Source: JBGPLJ01 sp041486385 (GTDB lineage: Bacteria > Pseudomonadota > Gammaproteobacteria > Steroidobacterales > Steroidobacteraceae). Taken from it: 8,100 nt of DNA. The position numbers and the translations under genes were made by a program. Each line of letters starts with the position of its first letter. Position 1 is the stretch's first letter. The notes below the pieces were generated by a model. It was not told the DNA's origin and ran no database searches. It saw only the letters and a program-made list of their open reading frames with translations. Below are positions 5,764 to 8,100 of the stretch, piece by piece. Where the stretch lies: positions 1-8,100 of the forward strand of contig JBGPLJ010000157.1 of NCBI GenBank assembly GCA_041486385.1, given 5' to 3'.

Positions 5764-6084
5764 TTAAGCATCCTCCCAAGAATATCCTCTCACGCGATTG
5801 ATCAGACGAGACAATCCGCGGGCCCCGAGCACGATGGCAAGGCCGCCCGCGGCAAACAGAGCGTGGCCAGCCAGCCGGCTTGCGTTATCGACGCCGATAC
5901 TCCAATCCTCGCCGTGGAATTCAGCGACGAAGTAGCGGTATTGAAAGTAGACGTCAATGCCTCTGCTCAGAAAGCTCAAGAGTCCTGCTGCCAGCAAATA
6001 GAGCCCGATCCCGGTGATTGTGAGTGCCTGGATCCCTTGAAGTGAGCGATCGATAGTCCATAGCCGCTCCTTGAGGCCGCGCAT
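5764..6084 (-). CDS. Small two-helix membrane protein of unknown function
   Basis: I do not recognise a family. With the ATG at 6084 the product has 106 residues: a charged N-terminus (MRGLKERLWTIDRS), a hydrophobic helix at about 18-39 (LTITGIGLYLLAAGLLSFLS), a 30-residue aromatic and acidic connector (DVYFQYRYFVAEFHGEDW), a second hydrophobic helix at about 70-88 (LAGHALFAAGGLAIVLG), and a basic tail (ARGLSRLINRVRG). The positive-inside rule places both ends in the cytoplasm and the connector in the periplasm. The reading frame stays open upstream to 6291, but that part is antisense to uvrA and crosses the uvrA promoter, so I reject the longer start. No strong ribosome site is visible. It is divergent from uvrA, with 76 bp between the starts, and 120 bp upstream of ssb. 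Confidence 0.72.
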   Translation of the reverse strand: MRGLKERLWTIDRSLQGIQALTITGIGLYLLAAGLLSFLSRGIDVYFQYRYFVAEFHGEDWSIGVDNASRLAGHALFAAGGLAIVLGARGLSRLINRVRGYSWEDA

Positions 6085-6098
6085 CCAGTCGCTTTGCC

Positions 6099-6127
6099 GT
6101 GAGCTTGCGCGCGCGGACAGGTATATT
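6099..6127 (+). promoter_or_regulatory. uvrA: Candidate uvrA promoter
   Basis: TATATT at 6122-6127 matches the sigma70 -10 box at five of six positions, with GTGAGC (6099-6104, three of six) 17 nt upstream. Transcription would start near 6134, about 27 nt before the uvrA ATG. The opposite strand of the same A/T island reads TAATAT, a possible overlapping -10 for the divergent membrane gene. No LexA-type CTGT-N8-ACAG site overlaps it. Confidence 0.45.
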
Positions 6128-6160
6128 AGCCGGTTGTCGCATTTTTCGACGGCCGGACCC

Positions 6161-8100
6161 ATGCAGACCATACGCATACGCGGGGCGCGTACGCACAATC
6201 TCAAGAATCTCGATCTCGACCTGCCTCGGGATCGGCTGATCGTCTTTACCGGCCTCTCCGGCTCCGGCAAGTCGTCACTCGCTTTCGACACGATCTACGC
6301 GGAAGGCCAGCGGCGCTACGTCGAATCGCTGTCCGCTTATGCGCGGCAGTTTCTCTCCATCATGGAGAAGCCGGACGTCGACACGATCGAAGGCCTGTCG
6401 CCCGCGATCTCGATCGAACAGAAATCGACATCGCACAATCCGCGCTCGACCGTGGCCACGGTTACGGAGATCTACGACTATCAGCGCCTGCTTTATGCGC
6501 GGGCCGGTATTCCGCGGTGTCCCGATCACGGGATGGATCTCGCGGCGCAGACCGTGAGCCAGATGGTCGATCAGGTGCTCGCCTATCCGGAAGGCGCGGG
6601 CCTCATGCTCCTTGCGCCGGTCATCAACGACCGCAAGGGCGAGCACGCGGAAATCTTCGAGGAACTGCGCGGCCAGGGCTTCGTGCGCGGACGGGTCGAC
6701 GGCCGCGTGATCGAGCTCGACGATCCGCCGAAGCTCGACGCGCGGCGCAAGCACACGATCGAAGCCGTGGTCGACCGGATCAAAGTGCGCCCCGATGTGT
6801 CGCAGCGACTGGCCGAATCCTTCGAAACGGCGCTCCGCGTCGGTGACGGCGTGGCTCGCGTCGCGCTCCTCGACGCGACCCAACGCAGCGACAAGAAGCG
6901 CGATGAGCTCGTGTTTTCCAACAAGTTCGCCTGCGCCATCTGCGGTTACAGTATTTCCGAGCTCGAACCGCGCCTGTTCTCATTCAACAACCCGGCCGGC
7001 GCCTGTCCGTCCTGCGACGGTCTGGGTGTGAAGCAGTTCTTCGATCCCCAGCGTGTCGCGAATCATCCCCACCTGAGTCTTGCGGGCGGCGCGATCCGCG
7101 GCTGGGACCGGCGCAATGCCTACTACTTTCAGATGATCCAGGCGCTCGCGCAGCACTACGGTTTCGACATCGAAACGCCCTACGACGAGCTGCCGCCCGC
7201 GATCCAGCAAATGCTTCTGCATGGCAGCGACAAGGAGGAAATAGATTTCCGTTACTTCGACGGCCAGGGTGGAACCACCAAGCGCAAGCATTCTTTCGAG
7301 GGCATTCTGCCGAACCTCGAGCGCCGCTATCGCGAAACGGAATCGGTGACGGTGCGCGAAGAGCTGGCGAAGTATCTGTCGAGCCGCGCGTGCCCGGATT
7401 GCGAAGGCACGCGGCTCAATCGCGCCGCCCGCCACGTGTTCGTTGCGGGCCGGCCGCTACCGTCGATCACCCGCCTGTCGGTCGTCAACGCCCTCGCGTT
7501 CTTCGCCGAATTGAAGCTCGATGGCTGGCGCGGCGAAGTTGCGGCCAAGATCGTCAAGGAGATTCGCGACCGCCTGCGTTTTCTCGTCGACGTCGGCCTC
7601 AACTATCTGACGCTCGAACGCAGCGCCGATACCCTGTCCGGCGGCGAAGCACAGCGCATCCGCCTTGCGAGCCAGATCGGCTCGGGCCTCGTCGGTGTGA
7701 TGTATATCCTCGATGAGCCATCGATTGGCCTGCATCAGCGTGACAACGCGCGCCTGCTGGCGACGCTCGAACACCTGCGCGACATCGGCAACACCGTAAT
7801 CGTCGTCGAGCACGACGAAGAGGCGATTCGCAAGGCGGACTATGTGGTTGACCTGGGGCCGGGAGCTGGCGTGCACGGCGGTGAAATCGTCGCGCGCGGT
7901 CTGCCCGCCGATCTGGAAAATACGCCCGCCTCACTGACCGGCCAATACCTGAGCGGCGCGCTGGTCATCGACATGCCGCGGCAGCGCTCGCTGGTGCCGA
8001 ACGACCGCTGGCTCAAGGTCGTCGACGCGACGGGCAACAATCTGAAGAACATCAGCGCCGCATTTCCCATCGGCGTCATGACCTGTGTCACGGGTGTGTC
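6161..8100 (+). CDS. uvrA: UvrA, excinuclease ABC subunit A (partial, 3' end cut by window)
   Basis: UvrA is the dimeric ABC-type ATPase that recognises DNA damage and loads UvrB in nucleotide excision repair. The frame is open from the ATG at 6161 to the window edge, giving 646 residues of a protein normally near 940. Visible are Walker A GLSGSGKS (31-38), the block VESLSAYARQFL (54-65), the UvrB-binding and insertion region (about 120-255), the first zinc site with cysteines 258, 261, 282 and 285, a further CPDC at 411-414, the ABC signature LSGGEAQRIRL (492-502) and Walker B VMYILDEPSIGL (513-524) with the HD at 551-552. The sequence stops at MTCVTGV, immediately before the second Walker A. 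No frameshift or missing residue is seen in the visible part. The ribosome site is weak (GGCCGGACCC just before the ATG). Confidence 0.98.
   Translation, partial: MQTIRIRGARTHNLKNLDLDLPRDRLIVFTGLSGSGKSSLAFDTIYAEGQRRYVESLSAYARQFLSIMEKPDVDTIEGLSPAISIEQKSTSHNPRSTVATVTEIYDYQRLLYARAGIPRCPDHGMDLAAQTVSQMVDQVLAYPEGAGLMLLAPVINDRKGEHAEIFEELRGQGFVRGRVDGRVIELDDPPKLDARRKHTIEAVVDRIKVRPDVSQRLAESFETALRVGDGVARVALLDATQRSDKKRDELVFSNKFACAICGYSISELEPRLFSFNNPAGACPSCDGLGVKQFFDPQRVANHPHLSLAGGAIRGWDRRNAYYFQMIQALAQHYGFDIETPYDELPPAIQQMLLHGSDKEEIDFRYFDGQGGTTKRKHSFEGILPNLERRYRETESVTVREELAKYLSSRACPDCEGTRLNRAARHVFVAGRPLPSITRLSVVNALAFFAELKLDGWRGEVAAKIVKEIRDRLRFLVDVGLNYLTLERSADTLSGGEAQRIRLASQIGSGLVGVMYILDEPSIGLHQRDNARLLATLEHLRDIGNTVIVVEHDEEAIRKADYVVDLGPGAGVHGGEIVARGLPADLENTPASLTGQYLSGALVIDMPRQRSLVPNDRWLKVVDATGNNLKNISAAFPIGVMTCVTGV

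Noticed and set aside
5644..6160. LexA box in the ssb/uvrA region
   Set aside because: I looked for CTGT-N8-ACAG and relaxed CTG-N10-CAG forms on both strands near both starts and saw none.
6085..6291. Upstream extension of the small membrane protein frame to an ATG at 6291
   Set aside because: It is antisense to the start of uvrA, crosses the probable uvrA promoter, and its sequence is Arg/Ser-rich in the way of a GC-rich shadow frame.

Overview
The window is about 8.1 kb of GC-rich, densely coding bacterial chromosome, most likely from a proteobacterium and probably a gammaproteobacterium. The evidence is the gene order miaB-ybeZ-ybeY and the divergent ssb/uvrA neighbourhood, both familiar from that class; genus cannot be told from this sequence. 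All genes except uvrA lie on the minus strand. I see no tRNA, rRNA, CRISPR array or insertion sequence.

Right end (6161-8100, plus strand): the N-terminal two thirds of uvrA, cut by the window edge exactly at the second Walker A motif. A 76-bp gap separates it from a divergent 106-residue two-helix membrane protein of unknown function (5764-6084), followed on the same strand by ssb (5179-5643). In E. coli uvrA and ssb are direct divergent neighbours under LexA; here a small membrane gene sits between them and I could not find a standard LexA box.

Centre (2739-4906, minus strand): a compact peptide-modification operon and the most interesting part of the window. It encodes (i) a 122-residue precursor with a twin-arginine export signal and four tandem 19-residue modules carrying twelve cysteines at strictly periodic spacing (6, 6, 7), (ii) a DUF692/MNIO multinuclear iron-dependent oxidase, and (iii) a DUF2063 (HvfC/BufC-type) partner protein whose GTG start overlaps the oxidase stop by 4 nt. 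This is the architecture of the bufferin-like RiPP systems, in which an MNIO enzyme and its partner modify precursor cysteines, with a metal-binding (copper-related) role reported for characterised members. The expanded four-module precursor and the Tat-type signal are the distinctive points. A palindromic element resembling a dispersed intergenic repeat lies between precursor and oxidase genes and could fold into a strong hairpin in the mRNA.

Left end (1-2625, minus strand): miaB (tRNA ms2i6A methylthiotransferase), ybeZ (PhoH-family ATPase) and the 5' part of ybeY (rRNA maturation endonuclease), joined by 4-nt stop/start overlaps and so almost certainly one translationally coupled operon. 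The precursor-oxidase-partner cluster lies just upstream in the same direction; whether transcription continues into miaB is open, because no convincing terminator is visible in the 113-bp gap.
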